The notes: generated from the sequence alone by a model not told the origin. DNA of 64,000 nucleotides from Charina bottae (GCA_023362775.1 JALMGJ010000002.1:105971981-106035980), one strand, 5' to 3'. Shown: positions 11,773 to 24,071, numbered from the stretch's first letter. Program-made: numbers and translations.

Positions 11773-12239
11773 CAGAGCTTTCCAAACTTTTCATGTTGGT
11801 GACACACTTTTTAGACATGCATCATGTTGCGACACAGTAATTCAGTTTTACTAGCAAACCGGAGGTTAAACTAACTAACTTATAAGAGATATGGACACAT
11901 ACATAAATTGTAATAGCGAAATGTATGGGGACACAACATATCTCATGAAGACAGAGTTCCCATTTACAGCAGGGCAAGGCTTGGACAGAGCTCCCTTCTT
12001 ACAGCAGGGCACAAGGCAGGCACTTGGACATGTGCGGAATCACAGCAGGTTTGGAGGCAGCAAGGCACAAGGCAGGCACTAGGACCTGCGTGGAATCCTG
12101 GCAGGGCTCGGAGGCAGCAGCAGTGAGGTGCTTGAGGCTCTGAGCATCCAACTCAGAGGTTTCTCATTACGTTCGCGCAACACACCTACACACTGCAACC
12201 GACACTAACGTGTCATGACACACAGTTTGGAAAGCTCTG
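11773..12239. mobile_element. hAT-type MITE, 8-bp TSD ATCTACAA
   Basis: Terminal inverted repeats start CAGAGCTTTCCAAACT at both ends, and the right end read on the minus strand continues into GTGTGTCATGACACAC. Identical 8-bp target duplications flank it (11765-11772 and 12240-12247). An 8-bp duplication of the form nTnnnnAn is characteristic of hAT transposons. The interior carries a degenerate ~58-bp tandem duplication (GCACAAGGCAGGCACT..., about 12000-12116). It encodes no transposase. The same termini occur in the element at 33288-33596, whose interior is different. Confidence 0.88.
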
Positions 12240-12639
12240 ATCTACAAGAAGGTTCTAAGCCTTGTTTGCAATTGGAAATCCTGACAAGTCAAGGTCTCCC
12301 ATCACAGAAAGGGCTTGTAGATCTAAACACAAAATATTTGAAAAAATTAACAAGCCTCTGGACACATTAGGATGCATATATCTTTATGTCTAGGCCCTCT
12401 AGCATATTTAATTCATAAAGAGATGCCAACATTGAGATAATGCTTCACTTAGATATCTGAAATGGGTATACCTAGAAGCACTTAAAGATGATAACACAAC
12501 TCTCAGGCTGAATATAGAATCCAGCCACCCACTGCCCCCAGAATTAAGCTACAGTATTAAAATTCTATTTTTGATTATAGCAGCATTGCTTTTCCTTCTC
12601 TTTTCGTCACTACAAATATTATCTTGTGCAATCTGTTTT

Positions 12640-13360
12640 TACCAAGCCCGTGATCTTTTTATACTCAAAAGGAGATCTACTGCAGCTGTTTCCTCAAAAT
12701 CTTGTCAAGCTTTAAAAGAGCATTCAAGGAATGCCTTGTAACTGATGATGTTGCAGAAATCCTTCTCAATGGACATGAATCATTTACATTTTAGCAGCTA
12801 ATCATTCAGCAATTGTTGACTCTGCTGGATGTAAAACATTATTTCTAACCATTCCCACCTACTGTCTGTGGTCACTGTGCAGGGATGAATCCCAGCAATC
12901 TGCCACAGAGAACTAATCGAGAACCAATCTTGACTGAAAGGAGAGCCTACAACTGTAATTAGAGAACCTTGTTTTTGTGACTAGTGAAATTAGCACCCGT
13001 TTATATATGTCATACACATGAACCCTTGTTGACATCTTGAGGATGGGGAAATGTATCTGCTAATCAAAACATGTAATTATGTCCTATGAAGCTGAAGTAA
13101 CACACTAAGCCATTGAATATTGTGGTGTTAATGAATACGGAAATTCATTCATCCAATCACCTCAAGCCATTCTTTTATGCCGTTTCTCTGATCTCCATAC
13201 CGACAGAGATTATTAGGAAGCTAAAGCAGTTGTATATCAACAGAAGAACAGAAAACAGACCGCCAGGTATCATTCAGTAAATGCTCATCTGTTACGAGCA
13301 AAGCTGTTTTCCTCCCAGAAACAAGCAGTAAATAAAATAAAAGAGTAAAATGCTAGCTAG
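12640..13360. other. Possible conserved non-coding element (speculative)
   Basis: This ~700-bp block lacks repeats and has more balanced base composition than its surroundings. It holds several homeodomain-type cores (CTAATCATT near 12798, CTGTAATTAG near 12953, GCTAATCAAAACATG near 13058). These are only suggestive and occur by chance in A+T-rich DNA. No conservation data were available. Confidence 0.15.
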
Positions 13361-16090
13361 TGAGCTATCTATCCATCTTATGGTAAGTGATCTGAATTAT
13401 TCTTAGGCAATTAACTTCTAATATGCTAACTTTATAAACTGTAAATGAGAGATAATCCTGAAATGCTGCCTATAAATAAATGTATACCCCTAAGAAAAGA
13501 AGCTGTTTCTGCATTTTCCTTTTATATCTTATTTGAAAGGAAATAAGTAGTTTCAATCTAAAGCGATTTAGCTTCATGTAGATAAATTACAGTTTTGCAA
13601 CATGCCTAATAATTAGGAGTAATAAATTCCCTGAAAGACTATATATATGATTTGATCTAGATGTTAAATGCTTGAAAGTTAAATCCAGCCTTCACTAATC
13701 AGTGCTCCCCAGAAAGCATGGCTGTTGCTTGTACTTGTTGGGGAATAAGGGAGTGTATTCAGGGGGTATATTCAAAGAGGAAGCAGAAAATGTGTCCCAC
13801 TGAAATTTCTACCAAGTTTCAGTGGTGATCTCAGGGTGCTGAGGGCCACTTGGAGGCCTCAAATCAGAGACTTCCTGCACCTATGCACCATTATTCATGG
13901 TTTATAAGCCACAAATCAAACCACATTATGTTATGGGTTATCAATTATCACCCCATATTATGGTTATCACACCATGTATTATTTTTATATATATAACTCT
14001 TTACCTTTTGGGCATTTCTTTTTAACATTTTCTTTTTTTGTAAAGCAGTAGAGTGATTATTGAGCTATGAATGCCAAAGTCAGAAAAACCTCAATTTATA
14101 TCATTAATACTTTAAAGCTGTCACCAATTATGATAAACATGGAACAGTCCAAATAATAATTAAGGGGAAATATTGTACAGAAAAGACTAAGCATCCTGCT
14201 AACATATGTTTAATTATTGAAGCAAAGAGTTAGCAAGAGGATTGCTGCATCAATCTGTTTGCACATGGATTCAGATGCTTGTATTATAATTACTCACAGC
14301 TGTTGGACTTTTAAAACCATATTACTAATTTAATTGAAAAACTTTCAAACTATATTTGAAGCCTACACTTACCGATGGATGGAGATACACACACACACAC
14401 TTCCTTCCCTCCTTCTTTTGATAAATGCAGCCTTCAAATTAAAAAAAAAGTTTGACTTTCCATTACATTCTATGATTATCAAACCAGTGTTATAGTTTTC
14501 TCGTAAGTTAAAAACAATATACTTTCATAAAGCAAGCAATAAGATAGGAAATGCAATCTACTAGCCTAAGATAAAGGGAAAAGATAATGTTTCTTACATA
14601 TGGTACTTATGTAACAATTCTTCTAAGTGTCATACAATTCTCCAGAAAACAAAAGCAAATCAAGATAATGTTTACAGATCTCAGATGTTATATATACATT
14701 CTTACGGGATTAGAATTGGTTGGATATCCCCTCAGGATCTCTTCAAATCCTTGATTTCTAATATTTCTGCTATCAGTGTCAGCTCCTCTGGAAAAAAAAT
14801 CTTTAAAAACCTGACAAAATGTGCTGATAACTTATAGTGCCAGATTGCACATTTAATTTTTTGTGGATATAACCACAAATATTGGGAGCTTTGTTCTTGT
14901 GGGTATTTTCATGCTATAATCAGCAAGAATGCTGCCTGATTGCATTCATCTGAGTCCTTTTGCAAGGGGTGCAGCTACAGTAAGAAAGACATTATCCAAT
15001 ATAGACAGTTTGGCAGTACAACCAATCCCATATTACTAACTTTTCTCTCCTTTAACAAGCTACAGTTTCAAATCAGAATCTGAATTAACTTCACAGATAA
15101 ATGAGGATTAGGATATAGACACAGTTTAGTAGATTGAGGCTAAGTGGAAAACTAATTCAAAGCCAGTAATCAGGGTAGAAGGATAAATATATTCTTGGAC
15201 AGATCGCCACTTTAAACTCCCAAAAGCAATCATTATGAAATCCTTTGCCAGACTTTCCCTCAATTATGGATATTCAAAATAGAGCACTACACTTTTTCCA
15301 TTCTCTGAAACCAAGACTGAGAAACTTTAGACAGAATACCATGTTGCTATTTACTTTTTCCTCTCCCCAAATAAAAATACAACATATAAGTCACATTTGT
15401 GTATCTAGGAGACCTGTACCAGACTAAAGTAGTGCATCCTTTTCTATATGAGGGGTTGGAACATATGACCTGCCAGCAGTTGTTGAACTCTTATCCATTC
15501 CAGCCAACATGATAAAGGCTAATAGGGGTCATACTGAAACTTCTGGAAAATCTCTGCTTCTTTCTAAATGATAAATTCAATTATAATGTGACAAGCTTTT
15601 GCTCACTCCATTTATTTGTTTCTGGTTAGCCTTTCTAGAATTTGATCTTTGCTTTCCATGGGGACACTCAAAAAGAATTACAATTATTAGGAACTGAGAA
15701 TTATCCCCAGAGAAAGGTTGTTTCTATGGCACACTTGTCAATAAGCAGTTGACTCTGGAACAGTTGCTCTGAATAACCAATTCACTTTGATTCATTTCTC
15801 ATCATCTTGCTACTACTGCTATTACGCACTTCAGCCTCTGTCTAGCCTGAGTTATTCCAGTTTCTTGGAACTATGATCTAAGAAGTTTGTGAGATTGTGC
15901 CAGGATGACATTTCTGACCTAGGTATATTTCCATATGGCCAGGTTACCAATATTTCAGGAGTGAGCTGATGTGTGCATATGTGTCAACTCTGAAATTTTG
16001 TATGGATAATTTGAAATTTAAAGGTACTTCCCTAATTTATTCCTATATATAATTGAGTTTAATTGAACGGACTGACTGAATACTCAAAGC

Positions 16091-16122
16091 TTTTTGTTTG
16101 TTTGTTTGTTTGTTTGTTTTTT
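16091..16122. repeat. (TTTG)n microsatellite
   Basis: Pure TTTG units run for about 30 bp and end in a T run. Confidence 0.9.
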
Positions 16123-17011
16123 AAAAAATGGTTACAATATTAGAAAGCAACAAAATATAGCAAGCTATGACATTCAATGAAATTGTGGCATGTTTCAAGG
16201 AGCACTAGAAAGCAGAATTGTTATATGCAGACTGAAAAGTATTAGCTAAACAAATTTAGCTATATATGAAAAATAAAGGCATGTGTATAAAGTGAACACA
16301 AAGTATATATTACAATGAAAAAATATGTCCCAACAGTAATTATTCAATAGGAACATTCTCACTTGTGCACTATGTATCTGGTTTTTTTATATATAAAAAC
16401 AAATATTTTTTATGAAAGACAACTGCTGCTTAGAGAATTTAGATAAAGAGTGCATTGTCCCATTATTGCTTATTGACACAACTTGGAGAATATATCTTCT
16501 TGAAACAGCCATATTCTTAGGCATAGGCAGAACTATATGAAATAATGCATTTTTCAATGGACCATAGATGGAACATTTTTAATATCACATAATATGACTT
16601 CAGGTCCTCAGATCAGGAAATGTCTGCTCTTTAAATATGTAGACCTTTTGGTTTGCATATCCTGTCCATCCCCTGACCATTCTTTAATCATAAGAAAAGT
16701 TCTGCTTGGTTTTCAACTACAAGTTTTTTTCTACCTTTAATCCAGAATGTTATAATGTTCAGACACCACATTTCTGATTTTATTTTTTAAACAAGCTGTG
16801 ATATCTTTGGGACTATTAAAAAATGATCACTAATGCACAATCAGAAATTATAGCACAATTAATTTCTCCTTTGTATAAATGTGCTAAAATGTACTATTGA
16901 TGCATAGAATCCAATTTACCCTTTCCCCCCAAATAAGTCCCAATCTGCATAAGTTATTTTCTCTAGAATTTAATAGATATTATTCAGGCTGAGTTGCAAT
17001 CATTTCACCTA

Positions 17012-17700
17012 CAGGTAGTTCTCACTTAATGACCCTAATCAGGACCAGAATTTCCATCACTAGGTGAAGCAGTCATTAGACGAAACATCACAACTATACT
17101 GGTTAGTGACAGCAGTTCCGGTAGTCCCAGTTGCAGTCATTAGGCAAGGACCATGCCATTGTTAGGCAAGGACCTCATGCTTCTCCTGCCCTGCCATGCT
17201 TGCCTCCACTTCAACTGCCTGCCTATCTCCCCCCCATCTTTGCCCTTTTCGCTGCTCTGCACTCTGCCACTGCTGCCTACCCCTGTCGCCCCCACTGACC
17301 TTTGCCATCTTCCTCCTCCCACTGCTGATGAGCCATGTCCACCTGAGGCAGCTTCTGGCCTTTCGTGAGGCCTTTGCGACACCTTGCAAAGAGTCAGCAG
17401 CTGCCCCAGCTGGGGATGCCTTATCAGCAGCGGGAGGAAGAAGATGGCAAAGGTCACTGGGGAGTGGCAGGGGTAGGCAGCAGAATGCAGGGAAGCCAAA
17501 AGGGCACAGATGGGAGGAGATAGGTGGAGGGGAGTTGAAGCATCAAGCTTCAACAGACAAGCGTCTGAATTTTTATCACATGACCACAGGGGTGCTGCAA
17601 TGGCTGTAACTTCCGAGGACCAGTCGTAACTACCATTCGTTCAGCACCGTTGTAACTTTGAACACTCACAGAACGAATGGTAGTTAAGCAAGGATTACCT
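17012..17700. mobile_element. Non-autonomous DNA transposon with internal foldback
   Basis: The left end (CAGGTAGTTCTCACTTAATG) and right end (minus strand AGGTAATCCTTGCTTAACTA) are inverted repeats matching at about 16 of 22 positions. The flanking subterminal sequence has the 'TTAGGCAAGGACC' and 'CGTCTGAATTTTTATCACAT' blocks seen in a common reptile DNA-transposon family, probably hAT. I could not find a clear 8-bp duplication, so the superfamily is an inference. The G+C-rich centre is a long inverted repeat, listed separately. Confidence 0.6.
17209..17540. repeat. ~145-bp-arm inverted repeat (foldback)
   Basis: The left arm (17209-17353) reads colinearly with the reverse complement of the right arm (17397-17540), with a loop of about 43 nt. 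Matching landmarks are CTTCAACT, TGCCCTTTT, CTGCCTACCCCTG, TGACCTTTGCCATCTTC and GCTGAT. Some small gaps and substitutions occur. All long open frames on either strand here are by-products of this G+C-rich palindrome. Confidence 0.85.
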
Positions 17701-19414
17701 TTATTACCATTTTTTTGCATATGCAGAGCACTAGAAATACATAGTTATTGCATAAATTATTTTAAAAATCTAAATTGCATTTGCTCAGTGAACATAATGT
17801 AGATTCACAGATGTTTTTCCTTGTAATTAATTCATAAATATATGTGCTGCTGGCTGTTTACTCTGATGAAAACATCTAATTTAATAGATTTCAGCCTTTT
17901 TCATTGCCTTTTGTCCACATGCTCAATGGCCACTAATTACTGCACCTACTCTCTCACACTTACTCACTGGGGAATTCTGCCAAGGAAGTCTTATCTGAGC
18001 CCATGTCACAGCTATACTTCAGACAAACCAACAGGGTATCTGTAAACTTCACTGAAACTATCCTGTCTCAGAGGGATGAGCTTGTCATTTTAACAAGCAT
18101 AGTCCCTTCAGAATAAGCTGCAGGTCTTTATACCCCCGTCTGATCTCTAAATCAACTTGTCTCTTTTTCAGACAATTCAGCCTACCATATTCACAGCTGC
18201 CAAATCATTCCAATGCAAAATTAATATTTAAATCTTGCATCTGAATATTTTACCTTCTACATTCATAATTTCTAATTCCACAAGGGGAAAAAAATTATGT
18301 GAACTTTCATCAAGCTCTTATAAATTTTAAAAAGCTTGCCTACATGCTGCATACAAGTTTGCTGGGAATATGGCCATTTAAGCTGGACTTTTTTTGCAGG
18401 CTGGGGTGAGTTTTAAATCACATTTTAATTATGACTGCTTATCAAGGTCAATTCACAGGTGCTTACTTCTCAGAAGGTTTACCTGTTTGGTACAAATAAT
18501 CAAAGCAAAACAATGTCCCATCCAAGTGTCAAATTTGCTGGATTCCAAATCTGTGATACAAAAATACATGAGCTTGTTACATTTTCGGTCATTGTTATGC
18601 TCCTCCAGTTGCATCTGAAGTCTTTGGTTCAGCAGGGACATCTCAATTCAGAATGAAATTTGCTATTACCTGTAAAGCATGAACAATGTGCTTCTGGGTC
18701 AGTGCCATACACAGAACCGTTCTCAAGAGCAGATATCTGTAGGGAAGATTCTTGGCAAGCAGTGAACTCATAATCAGAATACAGAACTATGAAGAATCTG
18801 GCAAAGAAGCAGAATTCTATTTTCTAAAAATAAAGAAATACTTCTGAATACAAGAGCCAAGACCAAGGATGTAATGAAATGCAGGCAGAATTCTGCCTGA
18901 CTGAATCCACTTCTAGTAAGCATCATTGCCAGACATTAAGTACTTTTGCATAAGTATTTTGATGAATATGAATTCTAATAGGATGAATGCAGCAAGGCCT
19001 ACAAATAAAATGTGTCCAAGTATTCCTTATTTTTCTAGCTTTACAAAAAGATAACATTTGTCACTGTAGCAGCACATTGTAGTGATGGGAGTATGCCCTT
19101 ATAGTGGGCAAAAATGCCCTATATTATAATTTTCATCAACACCACAAAGAAATATTATAGAAAATGCACTTTAATCCAGCTGATTGGAATAATTACAAAA
19201 CAAACACATGTCCTGCTTACATGAGATTTATTTTTTCAAAGAATTTGCTCCTTCCCCACCTCCTGACCCCCAAATTTCTTTGGGACAACTTTAAACTTTA
19301 AACAACTTTAATTAACTTGATTTTCAGGGTTGCTTTAAATATTATAGCAGTACAAACTGTACTGTGTGGTATTGCGTTATGGACAACAAATCCATAATGT
19401 GGCTTTAGTTTTGG
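17701..19414. other. Unique A+T-rich sequence
   Basis: No mobile element or coding frame recognised. A minus-strand frame at 18641-18453 looks protein-like at first sight, but its upstream context has stops in every frame and no usable splice site. Confidence 0.4.
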
Positions 19415-19640
19415 TTTATTGATTTATTAGACTGATAATCTGCCATCCCTCCAGAAGTTCAAGGTGGCATACATAAGACACTTTTCCAGATTTTCCCCAT
19501 AACCATTCTGTGCAGTAGGCTGGGCTAAGAGAGAATGACTGCCCTAAGGTCACACAGTGAGCTTCCATGACTGGGGGAAGAATTGAATCTGGATTCCCGC
19601 AACCCTACTCCAACATCTTAACTACTATACTACAATGGAT
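19415..19640 (-). mobile_element. Old tRNA-derived SINE of the GAGCCAG type
   Basis: Read on the minus strand, it has a decayed head ('TAGTATAGTAGTTAAGATG'), the conserved middle ('CTCACTGTGTGACCTTAGGG', 'CAGTCATTCTCTCTTAGCCC') and a LINE-like tail (GCCACCTTGAACTTCTGG...AGATTATCAGTC). It has diverged more than the copies at 1620 and 9644, so it is older. Confidence 0.7.
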
Positions 19641-20844
19641 TTCAGTGTGACATGTGAACCCATCCACTGTGGCTATACATTGTATTTGATCTAAGTTTGT
19701 ATGGCTTAAGTCAAACTGTGGTTTCAAAATGGTTCAGCACCATGTTTGTATCCAACCATAGAGTGCACACATATATATTTTTGGCTTTCTTTACACATAG
19801 GATCCCAAACCATATTTTATTGCAATGCCATATTCCTATTTCACTGTAATTAGAAGACATTATAATAACTATGCAAAACTAAACTACGCAACTAAAGCTA
19901 TATTTTGGTGCATATCACAAACTATAAACACAGGAAGAGATTACTATCCCCATCTATCTACCTCAAGCGATACTTAGGAAGTGACTTAACCTTCATTGAT
20001 GTCTATTAACTATGTGAACAGGTTACAAACAAAAGGTACAAGATACAATGCACATGAAGCAATTAAATCTGTTCTCAAAAGACTATGTGCAACAAAATTA
20101 TTCAATATTCATCCCCTTGTTTTAGAGTATGCTTAAAGGATTACTCCAATTTAAAAGAGAACCCTTTCAAAATATTCATTCAAGGTGTATACATTAGGGT
20201 TGTTCATAGTTTCAAATTCTGTACAAAAAAGGTGCTTCAGAGCACCTGTTTGTGACTCCTTTAAAGCAGCCACAACTTTTCTTTAAATTTCATGAATGCA
20301 TAGCAGACAGGTACTATGTTTGCATCACCATGAACTCCAACACACTTTTCTGGAATCAAGTCTGACGTATTGCACAGCACCACTATGTTAGGACAGTACC
20401 TGGACTATCATGATGACAGATTCAGCTTGATCAAACCTGAGAAAGAATTCATGTTTAAGCAAAACACAAGCATATGTTTCTTGTTTACTGCATGGCTAAA
20501 GATCAGCTTAATGAAAAGTCATGCTAGCATGATACATTCATTTGAAAACTTGACTAATGAAAAAATCATGTCAGCATGATTGCAAACTCATTCCATTCAG
20601 GCCAGCACTGTTGTATCAAAGATGAGGCATAAAATGGCTAGAAGGACAGGAGAAATTATCAAAAAGATAATTCTGATGAAGATACTATTGCAAATTGTTA
20701 TCTGAAGTTAATATTCTGGAGACCAATTAATGAATGGGTATTTGGTTTTCCGAATCTGGAGCTACAGTATATCATCAAGCTTATCTATTGTCAAGTATTA
20801 AATACTAGAAGCCAACAACTGGTGCTAATTTTCTGATTTGGGCA
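19641..20844. other. Unique sequence
   Basis: Nothing recognised. Very short open frames only. Confidence 0.4.
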
Positions 20845-21527
20845 ACATAGGAATACTCAAAATATACCACCTTTGGTTGGATGGACAGTATTAGGATCTA
20901 AGTGCAACAGAACATTAGTATCTCTGGTAACAATTATGTCAGTTAGAAAGCTATGGAATGTATTGTCTAATAAAAAAAGATTTGATCCTTTTTCCCTTGC
21001 TAAATTGACTTTATGGAGAAATCCAACATTAAAAATTGGGGGGGGGGAATGGTGATATGGAAAAAATGGATGGAAGCAGGGATATTGACTTTTGAACAAT
21101 TAATAGATAATGAAGATGATTTTTTATGATAAGCTGTGTTAAAAGATAAATATCATCTACTGGATGTATCCAAATGGCAATATTTAGTTACAACATCTGT
21201 TAACTACATTGTTTGGACCAGCAGCATTTTCAGCTTCTGAGATACCTGAAATATTAGAACTTGTTAAATCTTTTGAATCTAAAAAAAAACCCTACTATTT
21301 GCTTTTATAGATATTTGTTATCAATAAATGAATTTGACATGCAGAAGTTAAGAGATGAGTGGAATAAAGAATTAGAGGTTCCTATCTTGCCTAGACAATG
21401 AGAGAGTGTCTTAACATCTATAGCAAGAGTGTCAATGGACCTTAAACTACGACTTATACAACAAAAAATATTATTTATAATTTATTGGACTCCATTACAT
21501 TTGTATAGAAAAGGACTGTCCAGAGAT
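20845..21527 (+). mobile_element. L1 ORF2 fragment, C-terminal third
   Basis: Degenerate coding sequence with 'KLTLWRNPTLKIGGG', 'VIWKKWMEAGILTFEQLIDNE', 'SINEFDMQKLRDEWNKELE' and 'FIIYWTPLHLYRKGLS', split over several frames. These blocks lie between the RT and the C-terminal cysteine motif of L1 ORF2p. Stops and frameshifts are frequent. The fragment ends abruptly at about 21527, in the block that begins the L1 fragment at 26935. Confidence 0.7.
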
Positions 21528-22089
21528 ATCCATAAGCTACCCATAAGTATTAGGATTTCAGTGCAGACTGAACATAATAAACAGAGGTTGGAGTTCATTT
21601 ACTCTAAGGCACCAGCCATCCCCAGGAACGTATATATGTATTTTAAAAAATTCCCTTCTCAGCCCTATGGGTGGTATGTGTCTTCCTCAACCTCGGGTCC
21701 TCTACCAGAGGCCTGGGAGTTTGAAGGTTCTGCGGGGTATCTTAGCTGTTCCTAGCACTGCACTCTTCTGGCCAGAGAGCATTGACGTTGTTCCTGAGAT
21801 CTGTTGGAGCCACTCTCCCAGCTTGGGAGTCACAGCCCTAAGTGCCCCTACCAACACTGGGACCACTTCGGCCTTCACTTTCCACATCCTCTCTAGTTCC
21901 TCCTTCAGTCCCTGGTACTTCTCCAGCTTCTCATACTCCTTCCTGATTGTCCTGTCCCGACTAAGACTCGACATGGAAATGGTGTGGTTAATGTTCTTTA
22001 TTTATAAAACTAACATATACAGTTAGCCCTTGTGGTGATACCTTGGTAACATGCGGTGACTTGGCGTGGAAATGGAGTCCTTCACAGCA

Positions 22090-22720
22090 GGAAGGAGAGG
22101 CTTGGGCACGAAATTGGCGCAGCAGTGTGGCAGAGCCCAGAGCCAGTGCCCACTGCAGCTGGGAGGCAAGGCTTGGCCACCAAAGCAGGCACTGAAGCAG
22201 AGTTCCCCACGATGGCACAGCGAGGTGTATGGCAGGGCCTCGGTGAGACAGCAAGGCAAGGCATGTGAATACGATCCGGTGTGGCGGCAAGTCAAAGCCC
22301 CGAACCAACGTCCAACATGAAAGGAAGGCAAGTCTTGCTGGATTCTGGCAAAGCGGCAATACAAGACAAGCGGCTATGATCCAGCGTGGTGGCAAGGCAA
22401 GGTTCGTGGCCCAGATCCAGTGCCGCAACAGAGCAAGGCGCGTGGTGGGATTCCGGTGAAGCAGCCAGGCAAGGCACACAGCTACGTTTTCGCGTGGCGG
22501 CAAGACGGAGGTCAGCTGTGGAATCCGGTGCAGTATCAAGGCAGGGCGCGAGGCGGAGATCTGGCATGGCAGCAAGGTAAGGCTGGAGGTCTGCGTCCAG
22601 AGCGGTAGCAAAGCAGGGCTTGAGATCAGGTTCCGATGCGGTAGCAGGGCAAGGCTCAGGAACAGGGTCCAGCAGAAGGTCTTGGGTTGTCGGTGTCACT
22701 CGGTCATGCTGGTTGTCTCT
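22090..22720 (-). repeat. 36-bp degenerate tandem repeats within the LTR
   Basis: Read on the minus strand in the frame starting at 22837, the sequence cycles every 12 codons, with units such as 'PCPATASEPDLK', 'PCFATALDADLQ', 'PCLAASPESHHA' and 'PCLATTLDHSRL'. About ten units are contiguous to 22292. The periodicity continues past a stop towards about 22090. The period being a multiple of three explains the long open frame. Whether it was ever translated is unknown. Confidence 0.75.
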
Positions 22721-22914
22721 GGCAACCTGCTCTGGCTTTCCCCCCTTTTTATTAGCTCGATTTTCCTGCTGTTTGCGAGCGAGAGCCAATCGTGCTTCCC
22801 TCTGCTCAGCCTGCCTTACTAGCCTTCTTTCGCTCATGCTGATAGGTGGCGGTGAAACTGCTCCCTGATTGCCACCAATAGGCGCCCCGATCTCCGATTA
22901 GAATTTCGCACCTT

Positions 22915-22993
22915 CTACCGCCCAGAGTCTACCATGGTAGAGATGGGCGGGGATAAATCCAAATAATAAATAAATAAATAAATAAATAAATCC
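22915..22993 (+). mobile_element. L2/CR1-type 3' tail inside the LTR
   Basis: It contains CCGCCCAGAGTC...GATGGGCGGGGATAAATCC followed by (AAAT)n, the terminal hairpin-like signature of the L2/CR1 copies in this window. Only ~80 bp is present: either a very short 5'-truncated insertion or a SINE tail. Confidence 0.7.
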
Positions 22994-23785
22994 CATTTCC
23001 CGCCTTTCCAACCATTGGTTCATTCTCCTCCACCTTGGACTCAGCCTCCATCCTGACACTGATGTTGCTGTCACTTGGCACCGCTACATCTATCACCACT
23101 GCTGTCTTCTGGTCCTTGTCTACTACCACGTCTGGTTGGTTGGCCAGTACCTGCCTGTCCATCTGCATCTGGAAGTCCCACAGGATCTTAGCCCCATGAT
23201 TCTCCACAACCTTCTGTGGAATCTCCCATCTGGACTTGGGAGGGTCTAGCCCATACGCTGTGCAGATGTTCTTGTACACAATGCCAGCTACTTGGTTGTG
23301 CTGTTTAATGTATTCTGTTCCTGCCTGCATCTTACACCCTGCCACTATGTGTTGGACTGTCTCTGCCTCTCTGCACAGTCTGCACCTTGGGTCCTGTCTA
23401 GTGTGGTAGACCCCTGCTTCTATGGAATGGGTGCTTAATGCCTGTTCTTGTGCTGCTATGAAGTGACTCAGTGCTGTCTTTTAGTCCAGCCCTTTCCAGC
23501 CACTGGTAGGATTTCCCAAGGTCAGCCACCTCATCTATCTGTCGATGGTACATCCCATGCAGGGTCTTGTCTTGCCATGGCACTTCCTCTGCTTGATCTT
23601 CCTTCCATGTCTGCTGCTGCCTCAGGCATTCTCTCAACAGCTCATCTTTAGGTGCCATCTTACTGATGTACTCCTGGATGCTCTGGGTCTCATCCAGGAC
23701 AGTGGCTTTGACACTCACCAGACCCCGCCCACCCTCTTTCCACCTGGTGTACAGTCTCTGGGTGTTAGACTTGTGTGTGTGTTTC

Positions 23786-24070
23786 ATATATATATATATG
23801 AAAATTAAGATGTTTCTGGAAGATCTAATTTAAATCTTCCTCTTTCTGAGTATGTGTATTTAAAAAGTGTAAGTATATGAACATATATCTGAGTATCAAA
23901 TAAATCAAGTTTATTACAGCCCTAAGGCCAGATACAATCAAAATATCTAGTAATGACAGTATTACATTCATATACAGAAAAATAGTAAGTTTGATAGGAT
24001 CTAAATTAATTAAGAATAAAAATAATAAAATAAAAATAAAATACTATTTTAAGAAATTCTAAACCTAAGT
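23786..24070. other. A+T-rich spacer
   Basis: Starts with a short TATA run next to the truncated 5' end of the R4-like copy. No recognised feature. Confidence 0.4.
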
Positions 24071-24071
24071 A

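Larger units (their letters stand above)
12248..17011. other. Long unique stretch without recognised genes
   Basis: No mobile-element terminus or coding frame was found in this ~4.8 kb, apart from short simple repeats (CA units near 14387-14402, TTTG units at 16091-16122). The part at about 12640-13360 is listed separately as a possible conserved non-coding block. Confidence 0.4.
21948..23058 (-). mobile_element. 1.1-kb solo LTR, 5-bp TSD CTGAT
   Basis: The insertion interrupts the R4-like endonuclease gene. It is flanked by CTGAT on both sides (21943-21947, 23059-23063) and has TG...CA ends: minus strand TGTCAGGATGGAGG to GGGACAGGACA. An AATAAA signal (minus strand, about 22004-21999) sits ~55 bp before the 3' end, as expected for an LTR R region. 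There is no internal gag-pol, so it is a solo LTR left by recombination. A 5-bp duplication and TGTCAG start suggest a Gypsy/Ty3-type element (inference). Confidence 0.75.
21645..23785 (-). mobile_element. R4/Dong-like LINE, 3' half, split by a solo LTR
   Basis: On the minus strand the element has, in order: an RT-thumb-like segment ('RLYTRWKEGGRGLVSVKATV', about 23760-23700); 'ELLRECLRQQQ'; and a CX2CX7HX4C knuckle ('CRLC...HIVAGC', about 23390-23335). Then comes a PD...D restriction-like endonuclease core ('NQPDVVVDKDQKTAVVIDVA', about 23150-23075). After the LTR insertion (21948-23058) it resumes with 'EYEKLEKYQGLKEELE' and ends 'TPKLGEWLQQI...LKLPGLW' at 21702. A knuckle followed by a restriction-like endonuclease after the RT identifies the endonuclease-type class. 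R4/Dong is the most likely clade. Confidence 0.72.

Noticed and set aside
17140..17609. Overlapping open frames of up to 137 codons on both strands
   Set aside because: They lie in the G+C-rich foldback, are open on both strands because of low stop density, and mirror each other. No protein motif.
18453..18641. Minus-strand frame 'MSLLNQRLQMQLEEHNND' as a host exon
   Set aside because: Upstream sequence has stops in all frames before a possible acceptor at about 18680 and there is no good donor. Only ~60 codons.
22292..22837. 181-codon Pro/Ala/Leu/Asp-rich repeat protein
   Set aside because: The frame lies within a solo LTR. A 36-bp repeat unit keeps any frame open, so it is reported as a repeat and not as a gene.
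23398..23808. Host gene similar to the 129-codon minus frame
   Set aside because: The same protein segment recurs at 30181-30438 next to a zinc knuckle and a restriction-like endonuclease, so it belongs to the R4-like LINE.
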